A stretch of 64,000 bases of DNA from Haloarcula regularis (GTDB lineage Archaea > Halobacteriota > Halobacteria > Halobacteriales > Haloarculaceae): contig NZ_CP119794.1 of assembly GCF_029338315.1 (NCBI RefSeq), positions 3,438,487-3,502,486 on the forward strand, given 5' to 3'. Position numbers and translations under genes: made by a program. Positions 63,880 through 64,000 of the stretch are shown here, in pieces. The notes under the pieces are model-generated. The model was given only the letters and a program-made list of their open reading frames with translations, was not told the origin of the DNA and searched no databases. Numbering within the stretch: the first letter of the stretch is position 1; each line of letters begins with the position of its first letter.

Positions 63880-64000
63880 ATGCGAAGGTCGCACGGGGCA
63901 CCACCCCGGGCGAATACGGTCCGACGCGTCCTCGCGACGCTCGGGCCGTTCGCAGAGAGCACGTCGACGTCGCTTCGGCGACACCGACTCTCTCGACCGA
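63880..64000 (+). ncRNA. Start of a candidate highly structured RNA (continues beyond window)
   Basis: Four consecutive hairpins begin at the predicted transcription start: TGCGA/TCGCA (63881-63893); CGGGG/CCCCG (63894-63908); a long arm of GCGA/TCGC, ACGGTCCGA/TCGGGCCGT and GCGTC/GACGC (63910-63953); and GAGAG/CTCTC, GTCG/CGAC, GTCGC/GCGAC closed by a TTCG loop (63955-63994). I see no motif of RNase P, SRP RNA, 5S or 16S rRNA. An ATG at 63880 also opens a frame, but it is arginine-rich and unlikely. An rRNA or other RNA operon leader is possible. Confidence 0.4.

Noticed and set aside
1..64000. CRISPR arrays, insertion sequences, prophage genes or a defence island
   Set aside because: No regularly spaced repeats, transposase, integrase, Cas, restriction or toxin-antitoxin genes were found; the window is mostly core chromosome.

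Overview
This window is chromosomal DNA from a haloarchaeon (class Halobacteria). The GC content is high (my estimate is about two thirds), proteins are very acidic, and many genes have a TATA-like box 25-30 nt before the start codon, as expected for leaderless mRNAs. The gene content is archaeal or haloarchaeal throughout: PAN, TFB, Rpo4, L21e, SRP19, FEN1, GatE, aEF-1beta, aIF-1A and a sensory rhodopsin II / HtrII pair. I see no rRNA, tRNA, CRISPR array or insertion sequence. A member of the Haloarculaceae is a guess; the order-level call is firm.

Layout. 1-4.1 kb: the 3'-truncated alpha subunit of a 2-oxoacid:ferredoxin oxidoreductase, two flavin/NAD(P)-type oxidoreductases and the proteasome-activating ATPase. 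4.2-9.8 kb: a terminal-oxidase assembly cluster (DUF420 membrane protein, two-gene ABC exporter, SelW/Rdx-like protein, membrane protein, heme A synthase-like/heme O synthase fusion, CoxB). 9.8-18.4 kb: MaoC dehydratase, CAP-domain protein, SRP19-Gar1, presenilin-type intramembrane protease, ornithine cyclodeaminase homologue, several small membrane or zinc proteins, a GNAT enzyme and FEN1. 18.4-23.3 kb: sensory and regulatory genes (coiled-coil protein, PAS-MCP, Bat-type regulator). 23.4-26.5 kb: a CUT1 ABC transporter with no substrate-binding protein. 27.1-34.7 kb: fumarase, lipoprotein, GatE, a RecA-like/DICT protein, a TrmJ-type methylase and DoxX. 35.1-39.8 kb: a pterin/folate cluster (MptE, F420-dependent Mer-like enzyme, DHPS, DHFR) containing a glucosyl-3-phosphoglycerate synthase-like gene. 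40.8-46.4 kb: two adjacent MetE-type genes followed by the conserved translation/transcription block HemK-KsgA-DUF655-Rpo4-L21e and aEF-1beta. 47.3-53.7 kb: TFB, sensory rhodopsin II with HtrII, and a pseudokinase next to a membrane protein. 53.8-63.4 kb: SDR enzyme, two tandem sodium-symporter genes, DNA glycosylase, acylphosphatase, NAD(P)HX repair enzyme, HflX, UPF0058, a small RHH-like protein and aIF-1A. The last 120 nt look like the start of a highly structured RNA behind a strong TATA box.

A striking property of the whole window is that eleven otherwise well-conserved genes are broken by a net one-base frameshift, at least six of them in or next to homopolymer runs. This fits uncorrected sequencing indels much better than gene decay, so these genes are annotated across the frameshift. 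The most unusual items are the structured-RNA candidates at 35063-35110 and 63880-64000, the predicted pseudokinase/membrane pair beside the phototaxis genes, and the transporter operon without a binding protein.
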